NCBI GenBank assembly: GCA_039707465.1
Contig: CM077643.1
Coordinates: forward strand, 42,992,105 to 43,056,104
From: Rhabdophis nuchalis
Lineage: Eukaryota > Chordata > Lepidosauria > Squamata > Natricidae
Direction: 5' to 3'
Length of the DNA stretch: 64,000 nucleotides
Part shown: positions 33,785 through 45,441 of the stretch, piece by piece
Layout: every line of letters begins with the position of its first letter
How positions within the stretch are numbered: position 1 is the first letter of the stretch
Notes under the pieces: model-generated
Databases searched by the model: none
Told to the model about the DNA's origin: nothing
The model's input: the letters and a program-made list of their open reading frames with translations, nothing else
Translations under genes and position numbers: made by a program

Positions 33785-33916
33785 GGAAGGAAGGAAGGAA
33801 GGAAGGAAGGAAGGAAGGAAGGAAGGAAGGAAGGAAGGAAGGAAGGAGGGAGGGAGGGAGGGAGGGAGGGAGGGAGGGAGGGAGGGAGGGAGGGAGGGAG
33901 GGAGGGAGGGAGGGAG
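33785..33916. repeat. Compound tetramer microsatellite GGAA then GGGA
   Basis: About 15 GGAA-type units change to about 17 GGGA-type units. The array directly abuts the truncated 5' end of an L2 fragment. Confidence 0.92.
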
Positions 33917-34375
33917 TTTCAAGGTGTTGGTCACCATCTTCAAAGCGCTCCATGGCACAGGACCTAGTTATCTGCGGGATCGTATCCTGCCCCATACATC
34001 CCTTCGGCCGATTTGCTCCCACAGAGAGGGACTGCTCCGGGTGCCATCCACTAGGCAATGCCAGCGGGCGACGCCCAGGGGAAGGGCCTTCTCTGTGGTG
34101 GGCCCGACCCTTTGGAACGACCTACCCCCGGATATTAGAACTACCACGGACCTCCACTCCTTCCGCCAAAAAGTCAAAAACTATCTGTTCCATCAGGCCG
34201 GCTTGGCCTAATTTTACTTTACTTTACTTTAATTCAACTTATTAACCGCCCCCTCTCCCCGAAGGGACTCGGGGCGGTGCACAGGAAATATAAAAACACA
34301 ACGCCCTGGGTCCTGTTGGAGAAGGGCAGGATATAAATTGAATAAAATAAAATAAAAAATAAAATAAAAATAAAA
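33917..34375 (+). mobile_element. L2 LINE 3' fragment with an internal antisense L2 end
   Basis: It encodes the RT C-terminus (TIFKALHGTGPSYLRDRILP, then PTLWNDLPPDI and TTDLHSFRQK) and reaches the 3' signature CGCCCTGGGTCCTGTTGG. At about 34,215-34,300 a piece of L2 3' UTR lies in the opposite direction (CTCCCCGAAGGGACTCGGGG), which is a nested insertion or local inversion. Confidence 0.75.
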
Positions 34376-34429
34376 TAAAATATATCACAATAAATGCTTT
34401 TATGCTTCGCGCCCCAGTCTGTAATTTAA

Positions 34430-34620
34430 ATTGTTTTACTTGGTCTTAAATGGGATATAGTTTTTAATATTTTTAGATTTTGTAAAGGGTTATTTAATTC
34501 GATTTTAACTATGTATGTATTGTTATGTTTTTAGATGTTTTTTAATTTTTTCCTGTACACCGCCCCAAGTCCTTTCGGGGAGAGGGGGCGGTCTAGAAAT
34601 TAAATTAAATAAATAAATCT
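34430..34620 (+). mobile_element. L2 LINE 3' UTR fragment
   Basis: TTTAAATTGTTTTACTTGG leads to CACCGCCCCAAGTCCTTTCG and a TTAAATAAATAAAT tail. Confidence 0.65.
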
Positions 34621-34813
34621 CCTGACAGGAGAAATGGAGAGAAGGAGCTCTCCTGGGAGCAAAATTCTGCATGTTAACCTATTACAATTAGTTACCAGTC
34701 CTAAGAATGTTGGCACTAAGCAATTGTGGCCAAATATTGGTGATGCACTCAGTCAATAGGCTTAATCAAGTCAAGGAAGGATCTATTGACTGCATTTCCA
34801 ACATATTAAGATT

Positions 34814-35019
34814 CAGGAGTGAAATCCACCAGATTCTGACAGGTTCTGGAGAACTGGTAGCGGAAATTATTAGTAGTTCGAAGAAACACAAATGTCACCT
34901 CTGGCTGGGCCCAGAGTGGGGTGGGGATGGTGATTTTGCAGTATCGTTCCCTTGCAACGCCCACCGAGCCACACCACGCCCACAGAACTGGTAGGAAAAA
35001 AAATTGAATTTTACCACTG
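34814..35019. mobile_element. hAT-type element, CAGGAGTGAAAT family
   Basis: Starts CAGGAGTGAAATCCACCAG and ends GAATTTTACCACTG. Flanks TTAAGATT and CTAAAATT are an 8-bp duplication with two changes, so an old insertion. Confidence 0.7.
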
Positions 35020-35027
35020 CTAAAATT

Positions 35028-36600
35028 GTTTAGTTAAAATAAGTTTTTCTTGTGATTTACCATATTCTGAGAATCCCGCTTGCTTGCTTGTTTAGTTTAT
35101 GGTTCAGTTTATTATCCAGACTCATGGGAAATATGTTATATGAACCCAGCCAATGAGTTACAGAGATATCCATCAACAGTAGTCTTTGTCTTCTTCCTAA
35201 TTTTCCCTAAAAACTTACTGTATATAAGACTTCTTTCAAGGTTTGTATTTCATGTGCTGCACATGGCAAATATCTGCTCAGCAGTTATTTGAGATTTTCA
35301 TTCATTCATTCAATCAATCAATCATTCAATCAATCAATCAATCAATCATTTTAAACTGCCACAATCATGCCATTCCAAGCTTTTCATACATGTCTGGTTG
35401 TCTCAGCGTCTTCCTTCTTTAGCTAACACTAGTGTCATTTCTCAGTCTTTTGGGCTGTGTGACTTAGATTGCAAATAGATTATATGGTACAAAAAAACCC
35501 AGAAAGCAAGAAATGTCATAGAAAACAAGATGAAAATATTCTCATTTTCATGTATGACAGCCTATCCCTATCTGTTGCTTCTCAAATGGGAATTATAGAC
35601 CAATTTAGAATTTTCAACCCATTGTTCCCACAAAGTCAGAAGGTGTCATTTAAGCCATCAAATTCCACTCCTATTAGTGCAGTAACCAGGACCAAACCAT
35701 TATATTGTTATAGTTATATATTTCCCAGATTTGCTGGGTGCTTTTTGCTTGGTGTACTGACTTTGTTCTTAATTTTAACACTAAGCCCCAGAGTCAGAGC
35801 CTCCGTTGAAGTAACCAATTTCAGGTAATCAGTTTCACAGGCAAACTCTTTTCCTCTGAGGTTTTTCCTAACATTCACCTTCCTATACCATGACCATTAT
35901 TCCACATCCTACCACCACATACATTAAAGAACAAGATGTGGCTTCCATTTCTGTGACAACTTCATAAACAAACTTGAGAAGCGGGCATTTTATTTCACCT
36001 CAATCACCTTTTCTCAAGGCTAAACATAATCAATTTGTTCCATCTCTTTTCCTGGGTTTTTCTTTCCAAGGTCTTTCTTTCAAACCTTCCTTTCACCTCT
36101 CTGGTTTGTCTGAATCTGTTTTAAAGTGTGATGCCTGGAAGAATTAGACACAGCACTTCAGGTTTGCTTTACACATGCTTCTCTTAGCTACCTCCACCAT
36201 GTTTTGAATCTTATCTGTTGTCGTGAGAAAATGAACAAAAGAGTTTTTATGGAACACTGAAGGGAAGAATCTAAACCTGTTTGTAGAAATGTATTTCTGA
36301 CATATTTTGTCAATGGTTCCATTGGCTTTTTGTTGATATAAAAGATAGGTAGATTTTGTTTATGGTATAATTTTTCAGACACCCCACTCCTACTCCTCCT
36401 TCTTTAATCCCCACCCCACTCCTACTCCCCTTCCTTTAATTGTATCTTGTTAGTAAAGTTGACTGCATATTCCATTTTCTGTTAGCTTGATATAGTGAAA
36501 TATCTTTTCCTTAAAAAAGAGCAAGAGAGAGCTAGTTGGATTCCTTGACATTTTGCTACAGACCAAAGGAATTTCTGCTGTTCCTTAAAAAACCTATTTA
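35028..36600. other. Stretch with no recognised gene
   Basis: AT-rich. An ATTC/AATC simple repeat lies at about 35,300-35,350. The 119-codon frame at 35,469-35,828 has a hydrophobic segment but no recognisable family and no splice context that I could support. Confidence 0.4.
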
Positions 36601-37190
36601 TTTGTTTAGTCTATTTTTAGTTGTTTAGGGTTTTAGGCAGTGAACAACCCAACCACTATCACAATTTAAACCATATTATGAAATCCAAATAAATAAACAT
36701 ACAACAGGCAGCAGGGCCAACTGGAGAATGGATGCCTCCTAAGTGAAGAAGGTGAGTCACTTCTAGGCCTCAAATGTTCCAAAGGCAGGGCTACCATTGA
36801 GAAGACCCATTACCTGGATTATGCCACATGGGCCTTGCATAGTGGGAGGACTAGAAGCAGAGCCTTTCTAGAGGTTTACTAACTGGACCTATTCACTAAA
36901 GTAACAGCAGAATCACCTAAGAACAGTGTGCTCAACTTCCAACTGCTGGTCCAGAAGAATATCATGGTCAATAGTACCAAATGCTACTCAGAGGTCTAAG
37001 AAGATCAATATAGCTGCACTATTATCCAGGTCCTGACAAAGGTCTATCAAAGAGAGCAATATGTTTTCTATCCCACAATGAGGTCTAAAATCTACCTGAA
37101 AGGGATCTAGGCAATCTGTTTCTTCCAAAATCTTCTGAAGTTGAATCACTATCAACTTCTCTACAATCTTATAAAGTAAGTGGAATTACA
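36600..37190 (-). mobile_element. Old L2 reverse-transcriptase relic
   Basis: On the minus strand broken frames resemble L2 RT blocks: a degenerate LDPFQ-DFRP, then a FLDL-AF-TIDHDILL-like block. Many stops and indels, so much older than the L2 at 12.8 kb. Confidence 0.55.
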
Positions 37191-37413
37191 GTTAGAGACT
37201 GAGTAAAAGTTGTGTGGAATGGCTGGGTTCAAGGACAGCTTCTTGAGGATATAATTTCCATTTTGTTTTCTTTCTCTGGGTTGCTTTCCAAATATTGTTT
37301 TGCTTTTTCATAAAAAATAAATTGCTGGGTAGGGTAGAGATTAAAGGCATGGAGGAAGAGATGGAGAAGGGAAAAGGAAAGATGATATTTATAAGGTTGT
37401 CCTGGCTGAGAAT

Positions 37414-38712
37414 ACAATACAATACAATACAATACAATACAATACAATACAATACAATACAATACAATACAATACAATACAATGCCAGAGTTGGAAGGGA
37501 CCTTGGAGGTTTTCTAGCCCAACCCCCTATGTAGGCAGGAAGCCCTATATTGTTTCAGACAAATGGCATATCCAACATCTTCTTGAAGACTTGCAGTCTT
37601 GCATTCACAACTTCTGGAGACAAGCTGTTCAACTGGTTAATTGTTCTAACTGTCAAGAAATTTCTCCTCAGTTCTAAGTTGCTTCTCTCCTTGATTAGTT
37701 TCCATCCATTGCTTCTTGTTCTGCCCTCAGGTGCCTTGGAGAATAGTTTGACTCCCTCTTCTTTGTGGCAGCCTCTGAGATATTGGAACACTGCTATCAT
37801 GTCTCCTCTAGTCCTTGTTTTCATTAAACTAGACATACCCAGTTCCTACAACCATTCTTCATTTGTTTTAGCCTCCAGTTCCCTGATCATCTTTGTTGCT
37901 CTTCTTTGCACTCTTTCTAGAGTCTCCACATCTTTTTTATATCGTATCAACCAAAACTGAATGCAGTATTCCAAGTGTGGCCTTACCAAGGCATTATAAG
38001 GTGATATTAACACGTCAGGTGATCTTGATTCTATCCCTGTGTTTATGCAGCCTAGAACTGTGTTGGCTTTTTTGGCAGCTGCTGCAGACTGCTGGCTCAT
38101 ATTTAAATGGTTGTCCACTAGGACTCCAAGATCCCTCTCACAGTTGCTACTATTGAGCAAGGTACCACCTATACTGTACCTGTGCATTTCGTTTTTCTTG
38201 CCTAAATGTAGAACCTTACTTTTTTCACAATTGAATTTCATTTTGTTAGATAGTGCCCAATGTTCAAGTTTGTCAAGATCCTTCTGTATCTTAAGCCTAT
38301 CTTCTAGAGTGTTGGCTATTCCTGCCATCTTGGTGTCATCTGCAAATTTGATGAGTTCCCCATTTATCCCCTCATCCAAATCATTGATGAAGATGTTGAA
38401 GATTACTGGGCCTAAAATAGAGCCTTGGGGTACTCCACTGTATACTTCCCTCCATGTAGATGCAGTTTCATTGAGGACTACACGTTGAGTGCGGTTGGTC
38501 AGCCAGTTACAAATCCATCTGGCAGTGATGCTATCTAACCCACATTTTTCTACTTTATCTAGTAGTAGGTTATGGTCTACTTTATCAAATGCCTTGCTAC
38601 AGTCCAAGCAAATTATATTGACAGCATTCCTCTGGTCCATTAATTTTGTCACTTTGTCGAAGAATGCAATAAGATTAGTCTGGCATGGCTATTACTTTGT
38701 TTACTTCTAATC
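37414..38712 (-). mobile_element. CR1 LINE, 3' half with long pentamer tail
   Basis: AATAC units (37,414-37,482) precede the antisense CR1 3' end. The coding frame (268 codons at 37,846-38,652) holds ICLDCSKAFDKVDH, SGVPQGSILGPVIFN, FADDTKMAG and EYCIQFW. Compared with the 22-kb copy it lacks a stretch of about 33 bp near 38,686. 5'-truncated. Confidence 0.88.
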
Positions 38713-40440
38713 ACTTAATGGCAAAATGTCTACACTGCATGTACAGGTCGGTTCTCAGATCACTGTTTAAAAAAGAACTAGGATTAGGAGGCAATGTTGT
38801 AGAAAGCCTTCTTCTGCTAAAGCCATTGGTAGACAAACCAAGAGTTTGATTTGGTTCAAAACAATTATATACATTCTTATCATATAAAGGTTGTACTTAA
38901 TGTTCCCAAATTCAGGGCTTATTCCTGAAAGCCATCTGCATTACAAGCCCCTAGCAAGGTGTGGCAGCAGAACTAATGTGACAATGTCACTGCCTCTTTA
39001 TTCATCAACATACTTAGTAACCGCTAATGCTTGATTTATTTAGATGAACAGTGGGTGAATTGTTAAATTTCTTCTAACAATATTTAGGATTATTCAGAAG
39101 TTTCAAGCTGGAGAAAAGGGAAGAGAGACTGAAATAATGCTGGGTAAAAGGTTCAAAAGGTCAATCTTTTTACCCATAAATTAGCTGTTATAGTGAGAAA
39201 GAATTCCTTCTCCAAGTTCCCATTGCTATGAACTGCCTGTCACCTCTTCTCTACCGGAGAGAGATCTATGATAGTATTATTTAATTTGAATCCATCAGCA
39301 GAGGAAAGCAACTCTCTGACCTTTTAGGGGGAGTTATTAGCCCAATGTCTGACAAGCACTCAGTGCTAATTAACATAAGTTACCATCTTGGTCTGAAATG
39401 TTCCTTCATTAGCATCTCAGGTCAATTCTTTTTTTTCCTTTTTTTAATTTCTGTCTCACAAGCCACAGACAGAATTTGAGATGAGAGGCATGCCAAGACT
39501 TGGCATTCTGACAGCAAGAACTTTGGAGCGGACTGGTAAAAATCCGGATATAGTAGAAATTCATAAGCAGAGTAAAGGAGACATCTTGTGAGGTAAAATA
39601 GAGGCAAATTTAGGGTGCCACTGAAAAGTTCCAAATTAGAGAAAGATGGGTCTTTTTAGCCATGATGATCGATCAGTTTCAGTACTGCTCAGTTTCTCAT
39701 TTTTTGAGCTTTAAATCTTTATCATCCCATTTCCACATGTTAAAAAGGCCCACAAGGAATGCATTTTTGGGTACATTTCTCCTAATCCATACATTTTTAA
39801 ATGCCGTGTTGATGAAATATATGCATGCTATATAGCAGTTTCCTTGATGCACTGGATTTTAATGTTATTATTTCCTAATCTATTCAGTTCTGTGTATCTT
39901 TCTTGTCTAATATATGAATATTGCTTCATATTTTGACAGGAAAATGAATGTTAAGAGAGCGCATGTGGGATTGTTTATAGATCCAGGGTGTTCAGATGAG
40001 GTAAATTCGCTTTAAAATGAAATATTTTAAAGTGAATTTACCTTAAGCATGACGCTGCAGGATACGGGATATAGGATATGCAGGAAAACGTCCCACGGGT
40101 ACTTAAGTTATTTTTCTCACATCTGCTTTTTCTCATCAATCCCCTTCTTGCATTTCAACTCTGAATGCACACCTTGCATTATTTGATACCTGGAAAGGGA
40201 GATATCAGTTCATTCAATCAGTCAATAAACCTCCTTTTCTCTTTCCTTTCTTCATATGTTGGCATTCTCCATACCCTGCTTTCAATATTGTTTTCTTTGT
40301 GGATGGATCAATTCTTCTTTTGCTTACAAGTACAATAACAAAATTAAGTGTTTATGCAATAATCGCTAGACTGGAGAAGAAAATTTGCAGAAAAACTGCA
40401 AAGAGGAATATTTGGCTTCAGTCTACCTATTGTTGGAAGA
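38713..40440. other. Stretch with no recognised gene
   Basis: Apparently single-copy AT-rich DNA. The one feature is a short hairpin at 40,000-40,042, listed separately. Confidence 0.45.
40000..40042. repeat. Short near-perfect hairpin
   Basis: GGTAAATTCGCTTTAAAATG and TATTTTAAAGTGAATTTACC pair at 18 of 20 positions around a 3-nt loop. Confidence 0.8.
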
Positions 40441-40442
40441 AA

Positions 40443-41012
40443 TGTCCATCTGGGTTCAGTTCAAAGTGGGAAGAAAAACACTGGAAACATGGAGACTGCT
40501 TAGAAAGATGGTTTAATAGTGGACAGGACCACATGGCTTGAGATCCTGGGCAAAAGAAAAAGCACATGGGTGGGAAAGAGAGATGTATACCCTATCTGTT
40601 CCTGTGTAAGAAATATATTCTGATTGGTGGTTAGTCTCCCATGATGCAATGCAGGGGTAACATTGCAGTGACTTGAGTCCCAAGCTTGGTTGAATCTTGC
40701 TGGGTGATTTAGTCTCCCCAGGGTGCCATGTGATGAGTTCTGTTGCTAGATGGGTAGAGAGCTAATCCTACCTTTGTTAGATCTTGGGTGAGGGCATTTG
40801 CTTATGAATAGACCTAGCTATCTCTTTATCTCTTAAATGCTGACATCTGCTGGGGGCTATTGAGGATGGTGGGGGCTATTAAAAATGACTCTGCTTCCTG
40901 CTTAAAATATGTTTCTCTATTTCTGATCCAGGAAGGTAGAATATTCTGCTTTTTTAATATTTCCTAGAATATTTCATTTTCCTAGGAGAGGGATGGGTGC
41001 TAAATTCCTACA
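40443..41012. mobile_element. Unclassified interspersed repeat, copy B
   Basis: Partner of 26,129-26,704: TGTCCATCTGGG start, AACACTGGAAACATGGAG, ATTCTGATTGG, TTTTTTAATATTTCCTAG, ending TTCCTACA. The middle has diverged by insertions and deletions. Confidence 0.55.
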
Positions 41013-41040
41013 CTATCTTGATCATGATGTTATGCCACAG

Positions 41041-41372
41041 TAATACAATACAATAGCAGAGTTGGAAGGGACCTTGAGGGTATTCTAGTCCAAACCCCTG
41101 CGTGGGCAGGAACCTTATACCATTTCAGACAAATGGCTATCTAACATCTTTTTAAAGACGTCCAGAGTTGGGGCATTCACAACTTCTGGAGGCAAGCTGT
41201 TCCAGAGGTTAATTGTTCTAACTGTCAGGAAATTTCTCCTTAGTTCTAAGTTGCTTCTCTCCTTGATTAGTTTCCACCCATTGCTTCTTGTCCTGCCCCC
41301 AGGTGCCTTGGAGAATAGTTTGACTCCCTCTTCTTTGTGGCACCCTCTGAGATATCGGAACACTGCTATAGC
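41041..41372 (-). mobile_element. CR1 LINE 3' fragment
   Basis: Two to three AATAC units, then antisense CR1 C-terminal coding sequence (NLWNSLPPEVVNAPTL on minus). 5'-truncated at about 41,372. Confidence 0.85.
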
Positions 41373-41899
41373 CCTCAATGTATCTGATTAAGTAGCTTAA
41401 CAGATCAAAAAACTAGCTTTGTCCTCCTCTGTCCAGCTCCCACAGCTAGAAATATAGCCTATCCCCTGATCCAGCTCTTCTAACCAAACATGAGCCTTTT
41501 AGAAGCATTTTTGACCTTTCCAAAAGATAAAGCATGCAGTAAGATGGACATCTAATAAATTTTACAAATAAATAAAATTACAAGTAAAGAAATGAAATAA
41601 TTGATGCCAAAGGAGCATCGTGTTTCATCCACTGTTCTGTGCAGGACAGCTTCTAAAGAGCTAAAGTACTAAAGAATGAGGCATAGGAGACAATTCAGGA
41701 AAAAAATTCTGGATCAGGAACAAGGAAGTTCTAGCTCATTGATCAGATCTAGCCTGCCAGCATTCCCATCAATTATTGGACTACTTCTGAGGACTTAGTT
41801 CTTTTCTGGAGCTCTATACCTCAGACAGGGAGGTATCAGAAAAGTCAAAATAGCAGCCAGAACCAAGCAACTGAACTGCTGCTTAGTGGCTCAGGATTC
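41373..41899. other. Stretch with no recognised feature
   Basis: No supported feature. Confidence 0.4.
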
Positions 41900-42011
41900 A
41901 TGTAGAACAGAGGTCCCCAACCTAGCCTTTGCAGACTAGTGGCAGGGGGAGGAGATGGTTCTATGCGGCAGTGGGATTCACTTACCTTCCCTACCAGTTC
42001 ACAAATGTGAA

Positions 42012-43771
42012 TGTTAAGTTTGCAGGAACTCAGTTCGACACAGGCTAGTCAACAGAACAGTATTTATTGTATTATTGTAGCTGATGTGGTTCCCATCTTC
42101 AAAAAAGGGGAAAAAACAGATCCAGGAAACTATAGACCCATCAGCCTAACCTCAATACCAGGAAAGATTCTGGAAAAGATAATTAAACAACAAATAAGTG
42201 AACACCTAGAAGCAAACAAAGTAATAACCAAAAGCCAACATGGGTTTGTCAAAAACAGATCATGCCAGACGAATCTAATTGCATTCTTTGACAAAGTGAC
42301 AAAATCAGTGGACCACAGGAATGCTGTTGATGTAATTTACCTGGACTTCAGTAAGGCATTTGATAAAGTAGACCATAACCTACTATTAGATAAAGTAGAA
42401 AATTGTGGGTTAGACAGCACCACCACCAAATGGATTCGCAACTGGCTGACCAACCGCACTCAACGAGTAGTCCTCAATGGAACTGCATCTACATGGAAGG
42501 AAGTATGCAGTGGAGTCCCCCAAGGCTCTGTTTTAGGCCCAGTACTCTTTAACATCTTCATCAACGATTTGGATGAGGGGATAAATGGGGAACTCATCAA
42601 ATTTGCAGACGACACCAAGCTGGCAGGAATAGCCAACACTCCAGAAGATAGGCTTAAGATACAGAAGGATCTAGACAAACTTGAACATTGGGCACTATCT
42701 AATAAAATGAAATTCAATTGTGAAAAAAGTAAGGTCCTACATATAGGCAAGAAAAACCAAATGCACAAGTACAGTAGAGATGGTACCTTGCTCAATAGTA
42801 GCAACTGTGAGAGGGATCGTGGAATCCTAGTGGACAACCATTTAAATATGAGCCAGCAGTGTGCAGCAGCTGCCAAAAAAGCCAACACAGTTCTAGGCTG
42901 CATAAACAGAGGGATAGAATCTAGATCACGTGAAGTGTTAATGCCACTGTATGGTGCCTTGGTAAGGCCACACTTCGAATACTGCATATAGTTTTGGTCG
43001 CCACGATGTAGAAAAGACGTGGAGACTCTGGAAAGAGTGCAGAGAAGGGCAACCAAGATGATTAGGGGACTGGAGACTAAGACATATGAAGAACGGCTGC
43101 AGGAGCTGGGTATGTCTAGCTTGATGAAGAGAAGGACCAGGGGAGACATGATAGCAGTGTTCCGATATCTCAGAGGGTGCCACAAAGAAGAGGGAATCAA
43201 ACTATTCTCCAAGGCACCTGGGGGCAGGACAAGAAGCAACGGGTGGAAACTAATCAAGGAGAGAAGCAACTTAGAACTAAGGAGAAATTTCCTGACAGTA
43301 AGAACAATTAACCTCTGGAACAGCTTGCCTCCAGAAGTTGTGAATGCCCCAACCCTGGAAGTCTTTAAAAAGATGTTAGATAGCCATTTGTCTGAAATGG
43401 TATAAGGTTCCTGCCCACGCAGGGGGTTGGACTAGAAGACCTACAAGGTCCCTTCCAACTCTGCTATTGTATTGTATTGTATTGTATTGTATTGTATTGT
43501 ATTGTATTGTATTGTATTGTATTGTATTGTATTCATTAGGAATTACTCATTCAACTATTTACAGGCTCAAAAGTGCGGTTCGAATTGAAGCTTCCCTGCT
43601 TGACAGCTATTTATACTTAGCTTTCAAGCGGGAAAACTTCAGCCAGGCAGACAGTCTAAATCCGGCCAGCCGCGTCTTGGCCAATCAGACGCGACTGGCT
43701 GTTAACGATGTAGCCGGGTCAAGTAAAGTTTATCAGACTGAATGTCTGGGTCGTAAGTTGAGGATATAACA
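42012..43771 (-). mobile_element. Solo LTR inside the second hAT, itself split by CR1
   Basis: Read on minus it starts TGTTATATCCTCAACTTACG and ends GCAAACTTAACA, with a TATA-like AGTATAAATAGC and a late AATAAA. Flanks GTGAA (42,007-42,011) and GTGAG (43,772-43,776) give a 5-bp duplication with one change. Without the CR1 it is about 300 bp. No internal retroviral sequence is present. Confidence 0.65.
42079..43537 (+). mobile_element. CR1 LINE, 3' half, innermost level of the nest
   Basis: It opens at ADVVPIFKKGEK, mid-RT, and runs to the C-terminus (NLWNSLPPEVV), then GACCTACAAGGTCCCTTCCA and about 14 ATTGT units (43,467-43,533). The coding frame is whole except for one TAG at 42,989-42,991, where the 22-kb copy has CAG (Gln) in CIQFW. 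Confidence 0.9.
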
Positions 43772-44107
43772 GTGAGCATGCGTGTGCACTTGCTTTGCTC
43801 GAACACGCCGCGTCTGCACATGTGCAGAAGGTCACACATTACTTAAGGGCAGGTGGGCAGAGCCGCTACCAGTTCACCTGGACCAGAGAACTGGCTGAAT
43901 TCCACCTCTGGTTCTGTGTGAGCAGCAGGCATGCGTGGCCACCACTTACTCAAATGGAGCACACGCACACACACGCTTGCCTACTGCTCACACAAGAGAG
44001 GATGTGCATATGCAGATGCTTGCCCACCACTTCCGTGGCCTGATTCCAATAGACTTAAGACCTGGTTGTGGGTCGTGGCCTGGGGGCTGGGGATCCCTGA
44101 TGTAGGA

Positions 44108-44650
44108 TACATATAAAGAAGGGAGCAGGATTCAATTGCCCAGTCACCAACCAGCTGAAACATTTCAACCCTCCCTGTAGATATGTTTAGTTGTTACAAA
44201 GCAGATTTCGCAGAAATAGTATTATACTGGTAGCTTGGGTTTCCCAAATTTTTCAGTACTTAACAGCACCCAGCCAGTCTCATCTGTGGTTAAAAGCAGA
44301 GTTTGGTTCAGCTTTGCAGAAAGATTGCCTGGGAAAACCAGAGCTGTAATCTTGTCTGGGAATTCGGGGGGGGGGGGGGAGGGGGGGTTTGCATCTTGAA
44401 TGAATATGGCTGAACTGTTGTGAAAAAAACTGAATAAACGCATCCATGTAGTCACCAGGATTAGAGACTAACTTCAAGGCACTTTGACCTTATGTTAAGT
44501 TTTCCATTCATTTCTTAATGATTCCCAAGATGATCTGGCCATTTTTCACAGCAGCAATAGTGTGCTGATGTTTTGGTCATAATCCAAGATCTTTTTCCTG
44601 GTCACTTACTGATAGTTTACAGATCTGTAATATTAAAATTTGTAATACCT
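44108..44650. other. Stretch with no recognised feature
   Basis: Contains a G-rich run near 44,366-44,388; otherwise nothing supported. Confidence 0.4.
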
Positions 44651-44654
44651 AGTT

Positions 44655-44892
44655 AAACGATTAGGGGAGATATGATAGCAGTGTTCCAGTATCTCAGGGG
44701 TTGTCACAAAGAAGAGGGAGTCAAACTATTCTCCAAAGCACCCGAGGGTAGAACAAGAAGCAATGGGTGGAAACTAATCAAGGAGAGAAGCAACTTAGAA
44801 CTGAGAAGGAATTTCCTGACAGTTAGAACAATTAGTCAGTGGAACAGCTTGTCTCCAGAAGTTGTGAATGCCCCAAAACTGCAAGTCTTCAA
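44655..44892 (+). mobile_element. CR1 LINE internal fragment
   Basis: Codes FQYLRGCHKEEGVKLFSKAP and on to the CR1 C-terminal NAPKLQVFK, then stops abruptly before the 3' UTR. Confidence 0.8.
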
Positions 44893-45070
44893 ACCATGGG
44901 GTGCTTAGATCTGGCCTGCAAGGCCTCCATGGAAGCAGCAAAGGACCAACCCGTGGGGCCTCTGCCAGCAAAAATGGACCTTAGGAGGGCTGCTTGAACA
45001 CCCTCCCCCCAAGCTCCATTTTTGTTGATAGAGGGCTAGCAAAACAAAATAAAAAACAAAACAAAATGAG

Positions 45071-45439
45071 TGTCAGTCTCGCTAGTTCCTGCTTCGCTGC
45101 CATGGAAACGGGGAGGGTGGGGGGCGTTGGGATGAGTGTGTTCTGCTGGTGGACAATGTTGATGGTTCGTGTTATCTCTTGGTTAACGGACCTGCATTCC
45201 AGGATGGTGAAGACTTGCCCACCTGATGTTGGAGATGGAAGCATATTGGACAGTGCAAAGGGGGGGTATGGGGATTGGGATGGGCTTTAAGCTTAATACT
45301 TTCTGTTCGCGCCTAAACTATTCATTCTCAGCTTTACTTGGTCTGTACACTTTTGTTACTTAGTAAAAGGAGCCTTATTCATTTCAAAATAATGTCTAAG
45401 CGTGGTCTTTCCTAAGTCAACGAAGAAGCAGGCCTGACA
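45071..45439 (+). repeat. 5' LTR of the gypsy element
   Basis: 369 bp, TGTCAGTCTCG to GGCCTGACA. It contains an AT-rich TTTAAGCTTAATACT about 30 bp before the proposed RNA start at 45,324, the place expected for core promoter sequence. Confidence 0.93.
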
Positions 45440-45441
45440 TT

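Larger units (their letters stand above)
41969..43910. mobile_element. Second hAT-type element, inside the first
   Basis: Starts CAGTGGGATTCACTTACC and ends CTGAATTCCACCTCTG, which are inverted ends. Flanking GTTCTATG/GTTCTGTG is an approximate 8-bp duplication offset by three bases on the left. Confidence 0.55.
41908..44099. mobile_element. Outer hAT-type element of a four-level nest
   Basis: Starts CAGAGGTCCCCAACCTAGCC and ends CTGGGGATCCCTG. Flanks ATGTAGAA (41,900-41,907) and ATGTAGGA (44,100-44,107) differ at one position. Its own sequence is only 41,908-41,968 and 43,911-44,099; the rest is inserted. Confidence 0.75.

Noticed and set aside
35300..35350. CRISPR-like array
   Set aside because: Only ATTC/AATC simple repeats; no unique spacers, and the genome is vertebrate.
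35469..35828. 119-codon frame with a hydrophobic segment
   Set aside because: No recognised family, no supportive splice sites, ordinary chance length for this composition.
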